From Verrucomicrobiota bacterium (GTDB lineage Bacteria > Verrucomicrobiota > Verrucomicrobiia > Limisphaerales > J093), in NCBI GenBank assembly GCA_027493615.1, contig JAOSKK010000003.1, positions 89,740-153,739 on the forward strand: 64,000 nt of DNA. The letters run 5' to 3'. Positions 1 to 8,663 of the stretch are shown one piece after another. The notes under the pieces were generated by a model that had not been told where the DNA came from, searched no databases, and saw nothing but the letters and a program-made list of their open reading frames with translations. How positions within the stretch are numbered: the stretch's first letter is position 1; the number at the start of each line of letters is the position of its first letter. The translations under genes were made by a program, and so were the position numbers.

Positions 1-178
1 CGACCCTCGGATGGCTGAGGATTCCCGGCACTGGCTTCACCCTCATCCTACTCTCCCGTTGCCCCGTGGAAAGTCAGTTCTTCGTTCCCCTCGTTGCCTT
101 CCTTTCCTTCTGTGAAAGCGACTCATCCCCAGCCCGGTGCGCCTTGGCTCCCCTCCTTCCGGTTCTAGCCCGCCTACG

Positions 179-580
179 ATGCATCCCTTGTTCGAAAAGG
201 CCGACCGGTTGAGTCGCGAGATCATCGGGGCGGCCATCGAGGTGCATCGCGTGATGGGACCGGGGCTGATCGAGGGCATGTACGAGAGATGCCTGATGCA
301 GGAACTGAGCCTCCGCAACCTGCGTGCCGTGAACCAACGCCTCGTCCGTATCGAATACAAGGGGCTCGTGTTCGATGAACCGCTCCGGTTCGACGTGCTC
401 GTCGAGGAGTGTCTCCTGCTGGAACTGAAGTCGGTCCAGGAGGTACTGCCCATTCACAAGGCGCAACTGCTCAGCTACATGATGCTGCTCGACGTTCCCG
501 TCGGTTTGCTGATCAATTTCCACGAACTCAAGTTGGTGGATGGCATCCGCCGAATGATCCTGCCCGGAGGCAACCGGTGA
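179..580 (+). CDS. GxxExxY protein (PDDEXK-like fold)
   Basis: Small protein of 133 residues beginning MHPLFEKADRL. The family-naming motif is seen directly as GLIEGMY (G..E..Y), after the typical opening in which the lysate-like helix DRLSREIIGAAIEVH leads into a conserved glycine turn. Further on LLELKSVQEV supplies the E-x-K half of a PDDEXK-type core, and the protein ends with RRMILP, as family members do. Family length is usually 120-135 residues, so it looks complete. I chose the ATG at 179 because homology starts there; an upstream ATG at 137 would add 14 low-complexity residues. The family is widespread in Bacteroidota, Verrucomicrobiota and Planctomycetota, but its biological role is not established. 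It stands alone next to an unrelated convergent gene. Confidence 0.85.
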   Translation: MHPLFEKADRLSREIIGAAIEVHRVMGPGLIEGMYERCLMQELSLRNLRAVNQRLVRIEYKGLVFDEPLRFDVLVEECLLLELKSVQEVLPIHKAQLLSYMMLLDVPVGLLINFHELKLVDGIRRMILPGGNR

Positions 581-639
581 CCGAGAATCCCACAGAAGGC
601 AACCACCCGCACACGCCTTCCGAGGGTCACAACGCCACC

Positions 640-1209
640 CTAGTGTCTCGTCGCGGTAATCAGGTACCGGTCAATGGTGACGTCGTACGTGTTGCCGCTG
701 GACTTGATCCCGTACAGCGCGTCCATCCCTTCGGCAACCCGCCCGTCGGTCGCCTCACAAGTCTCGACGGGTCGGTCGAGGTCCTCGAGGCGGAAGAGTT
801 CCAGCTTGAGTTGGCTGCCCACCGCCCAGAACCGCAAGCGGTACTGTTGGGTTGGATCCACCGCGGGAAGCCGCTTCACCTCCAGCGGTTCGCCCCCTGG
901 GCCGGTGAGCGAGAGCACCGATTCGGACGGGCTGCCCGCCTTCTTGAACGTCAATGTCCCAGCGTAGCGGTTCTGCGGCAGAGGTACGTGAAAGGCCCGG
1001 TGCCCCCGTGATTGGCGGCGATCAGCGTGACCTCGACACCCAGGCTCACGGAGGGCTCGGTCATCACGGGCTCGAGCTCGATCTGCGCCGGGCCGGGCGG
1101 ATCGGCGACCAGCGTGGCCGTTCCCAAAAAAGAGGATTGTCGCCGCACCTGCGAAGGCGTGCGATAGGTGGCCTACTGGGCGTGGCAGGTTGGAGTCTTT
1201 GGTTTGCAT
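640..1209 (-). CDS. secreted protein, unknown; frame broken twice
   Basis: The gene starts MQTKDSNLPRP and enters a hydrophobic segment typical of a signal peptide. The frame changes in the A6 run near 1126; removing one base gives ATILFLGTATLVADPPG and continues coding. It returns to the first frame near 1005-1015, giving PLPQNRYAGTL and a C-terminal half ending ITATRH. The C-terminal stretch (YRLRFWAVGSQLKLELFRLED and DGVTIDRYL-like ending) resembles the beta-sandwich accessory domains of PVC secreted proteins, but I cannot name a family. Two compensating frame changes in homopolymers suggest sequence error rather than decay. It could also be the remnant of a longer exported protein with an internal deletion. 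Function unknown. Confidence 0.5.
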   Translation of the reverse strand: MQTKDSNLPRPVGHLSHAFAGAATILFFGNGHAGRRSARPGADRARARDDRALREPGCRGHADRRQSRGHRAFHVPLPQNRYAGTLTFKKAGSPSESVLSLTGPGGEPLEVKRLPAVDPTQQYRLRFWAVGSQLKLELFRLEDLDRPVETCEATDGRVAEGMDALYGIKSSGNTYDVTIDRYLITATRH

Positions 1210-1951
1210 GATGTGTGTTCGATTCGTGTTTCGCGGGTGAAAGGCCCGGGCAGAGCTACGCCTGCCATCGCGGCTTCCCTTCCACGAGCCGGTTGGGGAG
1301 ACCCGACTTCTCCCCGCGGGAGCCTCTCGCATGGATGATGCCAACGCCGGCCGGACATCCTTCGGCCCGGATGCTCCGGTGCGTCAACCAGCGCCGCGGC
1401 CATCCTGGCACCCGGTTCCTCGTGGTGCATGGCTGCGCTGAAGTTGCTCAGGCTTAATCGCTTTGGGCGGCCGCCCTGCGGGCGTGTGGGGTGACGCAGT
1501 CCATCGGGGCCCGAGGAAAGCCCATGAGAGAGGCGAGCGGACTGTTCCGTGCGGGAGGGCGGGGAGATCCTTCAAATCGCAATCCAATCGCACCCAATCG
1601 CAATCCAATCGCAATCCAATCGCAACCGTGCGATTAGGCGCGGCGGTCGCGGTTCTCCCGATCATGTGGATGTCCAGAAAGGCCTTGGGCCGGCGAAACC
1701 CGAAGCCCGGCTTTGACGGTGTCCGGAGGGCGCGATTCAATGACCGCGATGCAACGCTCCACAGTCCGTGCTGCGGATTCCGCCGTCCCCCCACGGCGAC
1801 CCGTCGGGGAATGGGCCGCTGAACTCCGGACGCGGTGTCGGCAGGCGACTTCGGAACGCGGGCCTGGGCACCCGTGACGGCCAGCTCCCCTCGTACCGTG
1901 CCCTACCTCAGAACAAGGAATGCCCGGGGACGAACTCGTCCGTCCGACGCG
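1210..1951. other. intergenic, no gene recognised; contains a short tandem repeat
   Basis: About 740 bases upstream of the lipid-cluster operon with no reading frame that looks like a protein: candidate frames are arginine/proline-rich shadows. It contains the tandem array described at 1575-1628. The promoter of the operon starting at 1952 should lie in its 3' part, but I could not pick convincing -35/-10 boxes. Confidence 0.5.
1575..1628. repeat. tandem repeat, about five 11-bp units
   Basis: Direct repeats of the unit aatcgcaatcc run head to tail, with one 10-base unit (aatcgcaccc) and a diverged last unit (aatcgcaaccg). The array sits about 325 bases upstream of the lipoprotein gene that opens the lipid-export operon. 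It is unlike the GC-rich surroundings. It could be a regulator-binding array or simple slippage DNA; the sequence does not decide. Confidence 0.75.
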
Positions 1952-2402
1952 ATGGGGCTCATGCTGGTCGCGCTGGCCGCTCTCGGTTTGGCGGGATGCG
2001 CCACGCCGCCCCCTGCCAGCGACCGAAGCGGGGGGTGATGGCTGGCAGACCCGCGAAGGCCAGGCCGTCTGGCAACCGCGTCGCACCGCGCCGCCGATTG
2101 CCGGCGAACTGCTGCTGATCACGCACGCAAACGGCGATTGCATCCTGCGATTCAGCAAGACGCCGCTCCCCGTCGTGACGGCCCGGCAGTCCGGCTCGCG
2201 CTGGGAGGTCGAGTTCCCCGCCCGCTCACGACGGTACGGCGGCAAGGGCGCGGGCACCGGGCGCCTGCTCTGGTCACTGCTGCCGGCAGCCTTGCGCGAT
2301 GCACCGCTGCCGCCAGGTGTAACGTTCCACCGTGGCGACGGGACCTGGCGCCTGGCCAACGAACGGACGGGCGAGAGCATCGAGGGCTTCCTGTCGCCGT
2401 GA
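1952..2402 (+). CDS. outer-membrane lipoprotein of the lipid cluster (DUF3261-like)
   Basis: Starts MGLMLVALAALGLAGCATPP: a short hydrophobic signal ending in the lipobox L-A-G-C, so a lipoprotein cleaved before Cys15. The frame is lost in the G6 run near 2032 and resumes as GDGWQTREGQAVWQPR, reading to a stop at 2400-2402. The mature part of roughly 125 residues has alternating strands (GELLLITHANGDCILRF) and resembles the DUF3261-type lipoproteins that accompany MMPL exporters and LolA proteins in aryl polyene clusters; that family call is from memory and moderate. Its stop overlaps the GTG start of the next gene (GTGA), indicating translational coupling. Likely role: receiving or passing a lipidic product at the outer membrane. 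Confidence 0.6.
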
Positions 2403-4789
2403 ACGTGCTGCGACGCTGGGGGTGGCTGCTCCTGCTGGGGCCCGTGGTGATCGGCCTGGCGCGGCTGCGTTTCGACGCCGACGTGCTCAACCTGCTCCCC
2501 GGCGAACTGCCGGTGGTGCAAGGGCTCAAACTCCACCAACGGTACTTCGCCCAGGACGCGGAGTTGATCGTCACCATCGCCGCCGACGATCCAGACTCCG
2601 CCGCGCACGCCGCGCAACTGGCGGCGGAATGCCTGCGCGCGGACCCGGACCTGGTGGCCTCCGCAACCTGGCGTCCGCCCTGGCTTGAGCATCCCGAAGA
2701 TACAGCCGAGTTCATCGCGTGGCTTTGGCTGAACCAACCGCCGGAGGCCATGAGACGGCTGGAAGCAGGGCTGGCCGCGACGCCGCTGCGGGAGCGGCTC
2801 CGCGCCACGCGCGAGGCCCTGGCCACTTCGATGTCGCCGGCGGAGATCGGTCGCCTCGGCTACGATCCACTTGGCTTGACCGATCTGCCGGCGAGCGGCG
2901 CCGCTGCGTCCCCCGGCCAGGGTGAGGAACAATTCACGTCCGCAGACGGCACGTTCCGGCTGGTCTTCGTCGAGCCGGGGCCAGCGAGTAGCGGCTTTGC
3001 GACGGCGCACACCTGGCTGACGCGGGTACGCGCGCGCCTCGACGAGTGCGTGCGGCGGGACGGCTGGCCGGCGGAAGCGCGGGTGGCTTTGACCGGGAAA
3101 CCGGCGTTCGTGGCGGAGGCGGCAACCGGCATGCGGGCGGACATTCGTTCGTCCGTGGCTGGCACACTCGCGGTGATCCTGATTCTGTTCTGGCTGGCGC
3201 ACCGGCGCTGGCGGCCGCTGCTGTGGCTGGGGTTCTTTCTGCAAGTCATCCTGCTCGGCACGGCGGCGTTGGGCGGATTGCTCGTGGGCACGCTCAACCT
3301 GGTGAGCTTTGGCTTTGCGGCCATCCTGCTGGGGCTGGCGGTGGATTACGGACTCGTGCTGTACCAGGAAGCGCGGGCGCACGGCGACCTGCCGGCGGCG
3401 GCGGTGCGCGAACGGGTGGGCGGTGGCATCCGGGGATCGGCCGTAACCACCGCGACCGCGTTTGCGCTGTTGCTCTTGAGCGGTCTGCCCGGCCTGGGGC
3501 AACTGGGCTTGCTGGTGGCGTTGGGCGTGTTGCTCGGAGCGATCGTGATGCTCTACGGGTTTCTGCCGCTGGCCCGGGGCGAGCACGGGACCACCGGCCG
3601 ACACGGCGGGGACGGCCAACGTTCCCCGGCCGCGCAATCCCCGGTGCGGTTCTGGCATGCCCGGCTGGCAAATCCGGTCGCGACGCTGCTCTTGGTGGTG
3701 GGCGGCCTGGTGCTGTGGCAGAGGTTCCCGTCGGTGGATCACAGCACGCAGCCGCTGAGCCCGCGCCACAGCCCGGCGGACGCCGCGATGAAGGAGCTTG
3801 AGCATCACTTCGCGCGCAAGGGCGGTTCGGTGTTCACCTTGGTATCCGGCCAGGATGAAGCCGAGGTCCGTGAGCGTCTGAGCCGGCTGGAGGATGCGTT
3901 CCGGGTCGCCGGGAGCCACGGCACGGTGGGCGGCCATGAATTGCCCCTCGCCCTCTGGCCGGTGCCCGGATGGCAGCGAGTGAATCTGGCGGTGGCGTCG
4001 GCTCTCGCAGACCGTACCGAAGACTTCCGCGGGGCGCTGCGCGAGGCCGGTTTTTCGAGCGAGGCGATGGCGCTCGCAGAGGGTGTCTTCCGTGCCTGGC
4101 AGGCCTTTGCCCAGGCCGTTGGGCCCGTGTGGCCGTCGAGCGATTCCGCCCGGTGGCTGCTGGCGCGCGTCGTGGCGCGCACGCCCGACGGCTGGCTGGC
4201 GCTGGGAGCGGTACACGGTGCCGGGACGGAGGCTGTGGCTCAGGCAGCCCGAGACGTGGCCGGGGTCACGTTCTTCGGCTGGCAACTGCTGGGCGAATCG
4301 CTGCTGCAGTACATGGAGACGCGCGTCACCTGGTTGTTCGCGATGATGTTGGTGGCCCTGGTGGTGTGCCTGCGGTGGACGTTCGGAAACTGGACGGAAC
4401 CGGGACTGAGCCTGGCGGCGCTGGCGTTCGGGCTGTTTCTGCTGTTGCTCGTCATGGCTACGGCCAGCTGGTCATGGAATCTGATGAATCTCACGGCGCT
4501 GCCGCTGCTGCTGGGCGCGGGCGTAGACTACGCGATCCACGTCCAACTGGCCCTGCGACGCCATGCGGGGGACCTCAGCGCTGTGCTGGGGACCACGGGC
4601 CGGGCGCTGCTGCTCTGCTCGGGCACAACGGTCGCGGCCTTCGGTTCGCTCGCGTGGTCGAGCAATGCGGGTCTCGCCAGCCTCGGGGCGGTCTGCGCGG
4701 CCGGCGTCGCCTGCATGGCCACAACGGCAGTTGGTTTTCTGCCGGCGTGGCACTACGCTGCGCGCCGTCACGACGCAGTCATGGACTGA
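2399..4789 (+). CDS. MMPL/RND-family lipid exporter
   Basis: An unbroken 796-residue membrane protein starting at the GTG that overlaps the previous stop. An N-terminal membrane segment (WGWLLLLGPVVIGLA) is followed by a large periplasmic loop, a bundle of hydrophobic segments around residues 255-395, a second periplasmic loop, and a second bundle to the end. This is the two-fold RND layout. Each half carries the hallmark D-Y pair in a membrane helix: LAVDYG near residue 314 and AGVDYA near residue 706, expected to be the proton-relay region. Length fits the MMPL exporters of aryl polyene-type clusters. It probably moves a lipid-linked or polyene product from the inner membrane towards the LolA-like protein encoded two genes later. 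The next gene starts three bases after its stop. Confidence 0.85.
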   Translation: MNVLRRWGWLLLLGPVVIGLARLRFDADVLNLLPGELPVVQGLKLHQRYFAQDAELIVTIAADDPDSAAHAAQLAAECLRADPDLVASATWRPPWLEHPEDTAEFIAWLWLNQPPEAMRRLEAGLAATPLRERLRATREALATSMSPAEIGRLGYDPLGLTDLPASGAAASPGQGEEQFTSADGTFRLVFVEPGPASSGFATAHTWLTRVRARLDECVRRDGWPAEARVALTGKPAFVAEAATGMRADIRSSVAGTLAVILILFWLAHRRWRPLLWLGFFLQVILLGTAALGGLLVGTLNLVSFGFAAILLGLAVDYGLVLYQEARAHGDLPAAAVRERVGGGIRGSAVTTATAFALLLLSGLPGLGQLGLLVALGVLLGAIVMLYGFLPLARGEHGTTGRHGGDGQRSPAAQSPVRFWHARLANPVATLLLVVGGLVLWQRFPSVDHSTQPLSPRHSPADAAMKELEHHFARKGGSVFTLVSGQDEAEVRERLSRLEDAFRVAGSHGTVGGHELPLALWPVPGWQRVNLAVASALADRTEDFRGALREAGFSSEAMALAEGVFRAWQAFAQAVGPVWPSSDSARWLLARVVARTPDGWLALGAVHGAGTEAVAQAARDVAGVTFFGWQLLGESLLQYMETRVTWLFAMMLVALVVCLRWTFGNWTEPGLSLAALAFGLFLLLLVMATASWSWNLMNLTALPLLLGAGVDYAIHVQLALRRHAGDLSAVLGTTGRALLLCSGTTVAAFGSLAWSSNAGLASLGAVCAAGVACMATTAVGFLPAWHYAARRHDAVMD

Positions 4790-4792
4790 ACC

Positions 4793-5746
4793 TTGGGCAA
4801 CGGAACCGCCACGTCCCCGTCCGCCAGCCTGGCTCCCAGCGCGGAGGCCGGGCCCTCGCTGTTCTATCAGGCCAGGCTGTGGAAGCTCGGCCTCGCCGTG
4901 GCCCGCGCGCTGCCGTTGCCGGCATGCCTGGCGATCGGCGCGATCGCGGGCGGCGTCTACGGCATGTTCCACCGCAGCCGCCGGGCGATCGTGATCGCGA
5001 ACCTGCGCCCCCTGTTGGACAACGACCCGGTGGCTACGGAACGCGCGGCACGACGGCTGTTCCGCAACTTCGGCGGCAAGCTGGCCGACCTGATGCGCTT
5101 TGAGGCCGGCGTGCCGGCGAAGTCACGCTTCGTCGGCTTCCACCATTGGGAGCGGTTCGAGGCGGCCCATCTCCGGGGCAAGGGCGTGCTCCTGCTCACG
5201 CCGCACCTGGGCAACTGGGAGATCGGCGGCCCTTTGCTGGTGGAACGCGGGGTCAACCTGCTGGTGGTCACCCAGGCCGAACCGGGCGAGGATCTCACGG
5301 AACTGCGCCGCGCGGCGCGCCAACGCTGGGGCGTCGAGACGCTGGTCATCGGCCGGGACGCGTTCGCGTTCATCGACATCATCCGGCGACTGCAGGCGGG
5401 GGCCACGGTGGCAATGCTTGTGGACCGGCCGCCGATGCCGAGCCGCGTGGAAGTCGAGTTTGCGGGTCAGCCCTTCTTCGCGTCGCTCGCGCCGGCGGAA
5501 CTGGCGCGCGCGTCAGGCTGCGCACTGATCGGTGTCCACGTGGTCGCGCAGGCGGGCGGCTACGCGGCGGACGTGCTGCCGGAGTTCACCTATGACCGGT
5601 GCGAACTCGGCCAGCGCGAGGCGCGCCGCGCACTGGCCGGCCGGATCATGCGGGCCTTCGAACCGATCATCCGCGCGCACGCCGATCAGTGGTACCATTT
5701 TGTGCCGATCTGGCCGCCGGAATCCCGGCCAGGAGGACCAGCATGA
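4793..5746 (+). CDS. LpxL/HtrB-like lysophospholipid acyltransferase
   Basis: 317 residues. The acyltransferase signature HX4E is present as HLGNWE (His138, Glu143), in the LpxL/HtrB context LLLTPHLGNWEIGG, followed by the expected downstream block AMLVDRPP. An N-terminal hydrophobic stretch (LAVARALPLPACLAIGAIAGG) anchors it to the inner membrane. The start at TTG 4793 is chosen from position, three bases after the exporter stop; an in-frame later start cannot be excluded. It ends in ATGA overlap with the LolA-like gene. In aryl polyene-like clusters such enzymes attach the finished acyl chain to a lipid or sugar carrier; that acceptor is inferred, not seen. It is distinct from the DUF374 enzyme at 17965. 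Confidence 0.85.
   Translation: MGNGTATSPSASLAPSAEAGPSLFYQARLWKLGLAVARALPLPACLAIGAIAGGVYGMFHRSRRAIVIANLRPLLDNDPVATERAARRLFRNFGGKLADLMRFEAGVPAKSRFVGFHHWERFEAAHLRGKGVLLLTPHLGNWEIGGPLLVERGVNLLVVTQAEPGEDLTELRRAARQRWGVETLVIGRDAFAFIDIIRRLQAGATVAMLVDRPPMPSRVEVEFAGQPFFASLAPAELARASGCALIGVHVVAQAGGYAADVLPEFTYDRCELGQREARRALAGRIMRAFEPIIRAHADQWYHFVPIWPPESRPGGPA
5731..5736 (+). promoter_or_regulatory. strong Shine-Dalgarno of the LolA-like gene
   Basis: A perfect aggagg lies seven bases before the ATG at 5743, inside the 3' end of the acyltransferase gene. It fixes the start of the LolA-like protein and supports translation within a coupled operon. Confidence 0.75.
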
Positions 5747-6456
5747 AACCAGCCTTGGGTCGAAACGTCCGCGGGGCGGAGCGGTTCGTGGTTTGGGGCC
5801 TTGTCGCCCTGGGGTTGGCCGCAGGTGCGCAGGGGGCGGGGGTGGCCGATGCCAACGCCTTCCTCGCCGCCTGGCTGGGGGCGCAGGGAGAGCTGAAGAC
5901 GTGGTCGGCGGACTTCACCCAGACACGCACGCTGAAGGTGCTCACCGAACCGCTGCGCACGCCGGGCCGACTGTGGTTCGCAGCCCCCGATCAGTTCCGC
6001 TGGGAGCTCGGTCAACCGCCGCAGACCATTGCCCTGCGCCGCACGAACGAGTTGTTCGTCATCTACCCGAGGCTCAAGCGCGCCGAGCGTTACCCGATGA
6101 CCGCGGCGGGCGGCGAGACGTGGCGGGACGCGTTGGCGCTGCTGGACGCCGGGTTCCCGTCCGGGCGCGCGGAGTTCGACGCGCGCTTCCGGGTGCTGTC
6201 GCTGGTCGAGACCGATGGCCTGGCGACCGTCAGCCTGGAACCTCGCAGCGTTTCGGCCCGCAAGTTCATCAAGGAGATCCGCCTCACCCTGCGGACGAGC
6301 GACCTCGCCCTCACGGCCAACGAACTGCGCTTCGCGGACGGTTCCTCGCTCCGGAACGATTTCACCAACGCCCTGGCGAACGTGGCCATCCCGCCGGAGC
6401 GCTTCGATCCAGCGCTGCCAGCCGACATCCAGGTCGTCGAGCCGCTCAAGCGATGA
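5743..6456 (+). CDS. LolA-like periplasmic lipoprotein/lipid carrier
   Basis: 237 residues with an N-terminal signal peptide (hydrophobic VVWGLVALGLAAGAQG, likely cleaved after the alanine-glycine region). The mature part has the LolA pattern: an initial helix (DANAFLAAWLGAQGELKTWSADFTQTR), then beta-strands including GRLWFAAPDQFRWEL, the match to the 'PGxFRWEY'-type strand, and a C-terminal IREIRLTLR-like strand. LolA proteins shuttle acylated cargo across the periplasm. In aryl polyene-type operons a dedicated LolA homologue sits beside the MMPL exporter, as here. The stop overlaps the dehydratase start (ATGA). The cargo is inferred to be the cluster product rather than general lipoproteins. 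Confidence 0.8.
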   Translation: MKPALGRNVRGAERFVVWGLVALGLAAGAQGAGVADANAFLAAWLGAQGELKTWSADFTQTRTLKVLTEPLRTPGRLWFAAPDQFRWELGQPPQTIALRRTNELFVIYPRLKRAERYPMTAAGGETWRDALALLDAGFPSGRAEFDARFRVLSLVETDGLATVSLEPRSVSARKFIKEIRLTLRTSDLALTANELRFADGSSLRNDFTNALANVAIPPERFDPALPADIQVVEPLKR

Positions 6457-6899
6457 CACCCGCCCTGGCCAACGCGCTCGCCGCCCTGCCGCACGGACCT
6501 GAATTTCGGTTCATTGACCGGTTGTTGGAACTCGATCCCGGCCGAAGCGCCGCGGCCGCGTACACCCTGCGCGGCGACGAACCCTTCTTGCGCGGGCATT
6601 TTCCCGGCGACCCGCTGATGCCGGGGGTGCTATTGATCGAAGCCGCCGCGCAACTGGCCGGTGTCGTAGCGCAAAGCGATCCCGCCCGGCCGCCGCTGCC
6701 GGGCCTCAAGCTCACCGCCGTCCGCAACGTGAAGATCACGGGCACGGCACGGCCCGGTGAGACCCTCACGGTGCGCGCCGAGGTGGTGGGGCGCCTGGTC
6801 AATCTTGTCCAGGCACGGGTGACCGCCGATCTTGGCACCCGGCGCATCCTGGTCGGCGAGGTCACCCTGAGCGGGATTTCTCTTGCCTGTCCGCCCTGA
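6453..6899 (+). CDS. FabZ-like 3-hydroxyacyl-ACP dehydratase (hotdog fold)
   Basis: 148 residues. The dehydratase motif is plain: GHFPGDPLMPGVLLIEAAAQ, with catalytic His49 and Glu63 in FabZ spacing, and the usual N-terminal PHGPEFRFIDRLLEL block. It would remove water from 3-hydroxyacyl-ACP intermediates to give trans-2-enoyl chains. With no enoyl reductase visible nearby, repeated use with the ketosynthase pair would give a conjugated polyene. Last gene of the overlapping block (ATGA with the LolA-like gene). Family members of this kind are found as dedicated dehydratases in aryl polyene-type clusters; a housekeeping FabZ role is less likely given the neighbours. Confidence 0.85.
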   Translation: MTPALANALAALPHGPEFRFIDRLLELDPGRSAAAAYTLRGDEPFLRGHFPGDPLMPGVLLIEAAAQLAGVVAQSDPARPPLPGLKLTAVRNVKITGTARPGETLTVRAEVVGRLVNLVQARVTADLGTRRILVGEVTLSGISLACPP

Positions 6900-6919
6900 G
6901 ACTCGCAGTCTCTCGCATC

Positions 6920-7312
6920 ATGAAACCCAACCCATGGCCTCCCCTGCTGGCTGCGTTGTTAATGGTGCTCCTGACCGGCTGTGACACGATGACCTTCTCC
7001 CAGTATTCCGGTGGCGACCGTGTCTGGCCGACGGGGAGCGCCTTCACCGAAGGGGTGTTCGCCGTTCCCGTGTACCGGGGATGGCCCGAGAAGCCCTACA
7101 CGGTGCTCGGGTTGGTCCAGTTCGAGAATCCCAACGTGGATTGGAATCGCGGGGACATGATGCAGGCGGCCAAGAAGGCGCAGGCGGCGGGCGGCGACGC
7201 GTTGATCCTGCTGCCCAAGGGAGCGGACCCCTCGCCCACCGTCACGGAAACACGCAAGCAGTTCGGAATCACCGGCGACCACACCGTCGGGGTCGTCGTC
7301 AAGTGGAAGTAG
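6920..7312 (+). CDS. small lipoprotein, unknown function
   Basis: 130 residues starting MKPNPWPPLLAALLMVLLTGC: a lipoprotein signal with lipobox L-T-G-C. The mature part has YTVLGLVQFENP and AAKKAQAAGGDALILLP, which looks like the small alpha/beta lipoproteins where a helix rich in alanine precedes a hydrophobic strand (YbjQ/DUF4156-like arrangement), but I cannot assign the family. It lies 20 bases after the dehydratase in the same direction and may be its operon partner. Its 3' end overlaps the convergent acyl-AMP ligase gene by 14 bases. Confidence 0.7.
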   Translation: MKPNPWPPLLAALLMVLLTGCDTMTFSQYSGGDRVWPTGSAFTEGVFAVPVYRGWPEKPYTVLGLVQFENPNVDWNRGDMMQAAKKAQAAGGDALILLPKGADPSPTVTETRKQFGITGDHTVGVVVKWK

Positions 7313-8630
7313 CGCCCGCGCGGGTCCGGCTCCATGGTGGGCAGGGCCGTCCGTCACCGAGTGCCGCCCCCTGCTCCGCCAATAGGTGGCCGAGTTGCCC
7401 CCGTGGAGACTTGCCGCGGTCATTGACGGGGAGTCTTGGGGCAAACCGCCACACGCGGGGCACCTGCCAGGCGGGCAGCCGACTCGCCACAAAGCTCCGC
7501 AGCACCGATGCCGCGATCGCCTCGCGCGCCACGACGAGCGCGACGATGTCCTCGCCACGCTCGGGCTCTCCCGACGGCCTCGCGAACACCGCGCACTCCC
7601 GCACGGCCGGATGCGTGGCCAGCACTCGCTCGATCGTCTCGGGCGACACCTTGCGTCCGGCGACGTTGATGACGTCGCTCAGGCGACCGAGCAGCCGGAC
7701 CTGACCATCCGCCAACTCCGCAAGGTCGCTGGTGTGGAAACAGCCGGAGGTAAGCGCGGCTGAAGCCTCCGGCCAGTAACCGTCACCCACCGCGCCGCCG
7801 CGGACTTCCAGACACCCATCAGCCGCGACCGACAAGCCCACGCCACGGACGGCGGTGCCGACTGCGGCCGGGTCGGCGCGCGGTGCGGCCGAGGCGTCGT
7901 AGGCGATGCCTCCGCATTCGCTCGATCCGTAGAAGTTGTGGATCTTCAAGCCGTGGCGGGCGAAGACGGCCTCTTCGAGCGGCAGCGGCAGGGACGCGCC
8001 GGCGGAGATGGCGAGACGGACGTTGGAGGGGATGGCCCCGGCTTCGTACCAAGCGCTCCAGAGCGCGGGCACGGCGGGAAGTGTCACGGCTGGAAAGCGC
8101 GCCGCGGCGCGGCGGACGGCTTCGGGCAGGGCCGACCCCGGCAGAATCAACGGGATGCCGTGGAGCAGCAGGGGCGTCACGAGGTTCGAGAACCCGTAGG
8201 AATGCGCGAGCGAAATCGCGCCAAGGTTCGGCCAGTCTGGCCGCAGGCCCATGGTGGGAACAAGATGGTCCACGTCCGCGGCCAGTTGGTCCGCGGTGAA
8301 CACGATGCACCGTGCCGGTCCGGTGGTGGCGGATGTGAGTTTGAGATGCGCCATCCCGGGCGGCGGAGGCGGCACGGCGGGCGGTGCCTGATCCGGTTCC
8401 AACGGACACACGACGGCGCCGGCCCGCCAGGCGCGCAACACCGTGAGAATAAACTCCGCGTCCTGCCCGCGGGCGAACACCACGCCCTCCTCCGGCAGGG
8501 CCGCGGCCGCTGCGTCAGCCGCGAGTTCGCCGAAGGTCCACGAGCGCCCGGCCGCAAGGTCGTGCACGGCGGGTACCGCGGCGAAGCGGCGGGCGATCTC
8601 GCACCAGCGGCGGTAGAGCATTGTCATCAT
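7299..8630 (-). CDS. acyl-AMP ligase / acyl-CoA synthetase-like adenylating enzyme
   Basis: 443 residues in one frame. ANL-superfamily signatures are present: the P-loop LTSATTGPAR (98-107, a variant of T-S-G-T-T-G), the adenine/acyl site NFYGSSECGG (232-241), HTSDLAELADGQVRLLGRLSD with the hinge aspartate-arginine, and the C-terminal lysine in VNDRGK (Lys407). The protein is shorter than typical acyl-CoA synthetases (about 500-550 residues), as in the compact adenylating enzymes of aryl polyene clusters that activate an aromatic or fatty starter acid for loading on an ACP. The starter is unknown. It is convergent with the lipoprotein gene and divergent from the unknown gene at 8664, with only 33 bases between their starts. 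Confidence 0.8.
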   Translation of the reverse strand: MMTMLYRRWCEIARRFAAVPAVHDLAAGRSWTFGELAADAAAAALPEEGVVFARGQDAEFILTVLRAWRAGAVVCPLEPDQAPPAVPPPPPGMAHLKLTSATTGPARCIVFTADQLAADVDHLVPTMGLRPDWPNLGAISLAHSYGFSNLVTPLLLHGIPLILPGSALPEAVRRAAARFPAVTLPAVPALWSAWYEAGAIPSNVRLAISAGASLPLPLEEAVFARHGLKIHNFYGSSECGGIAYDASAAPRADPAAVGTAVRGVGLSVAADGCLEVRGGAVGDGYWPEASAALTSGCFHTSDLAELADGQVRLLGRLSDVINVAGRKVSPETIERVLATHPAVRECAVFARPSGEPERGEDIVALVVAREAIAASVLRSFVASRLPAWQVPRVWRFAPRLPVNDRGKSPRGQLGHLLAEQGAALGDGRPCPPWSRTRAGATST

Positions 8631-8663
8631 GCGGAGCGACGCCTAGCGTGCGCCCGGCAGCCT

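Noticed and set aside
1634..4285. 883-codon open frame on the minus strand opposite the MMPL gene
   Set aside because: Arginine/glutamine/histidine-rich shadow of the high-GC MMPL gene; no motifs and no start context.
7938..8663. In-frame extension upstream of the unknown gene at 8664
   Set aside because: It runs antisense to the adenylating enzyme gene, whose motifs are intact. The real start is the ATG at 8664 or later.
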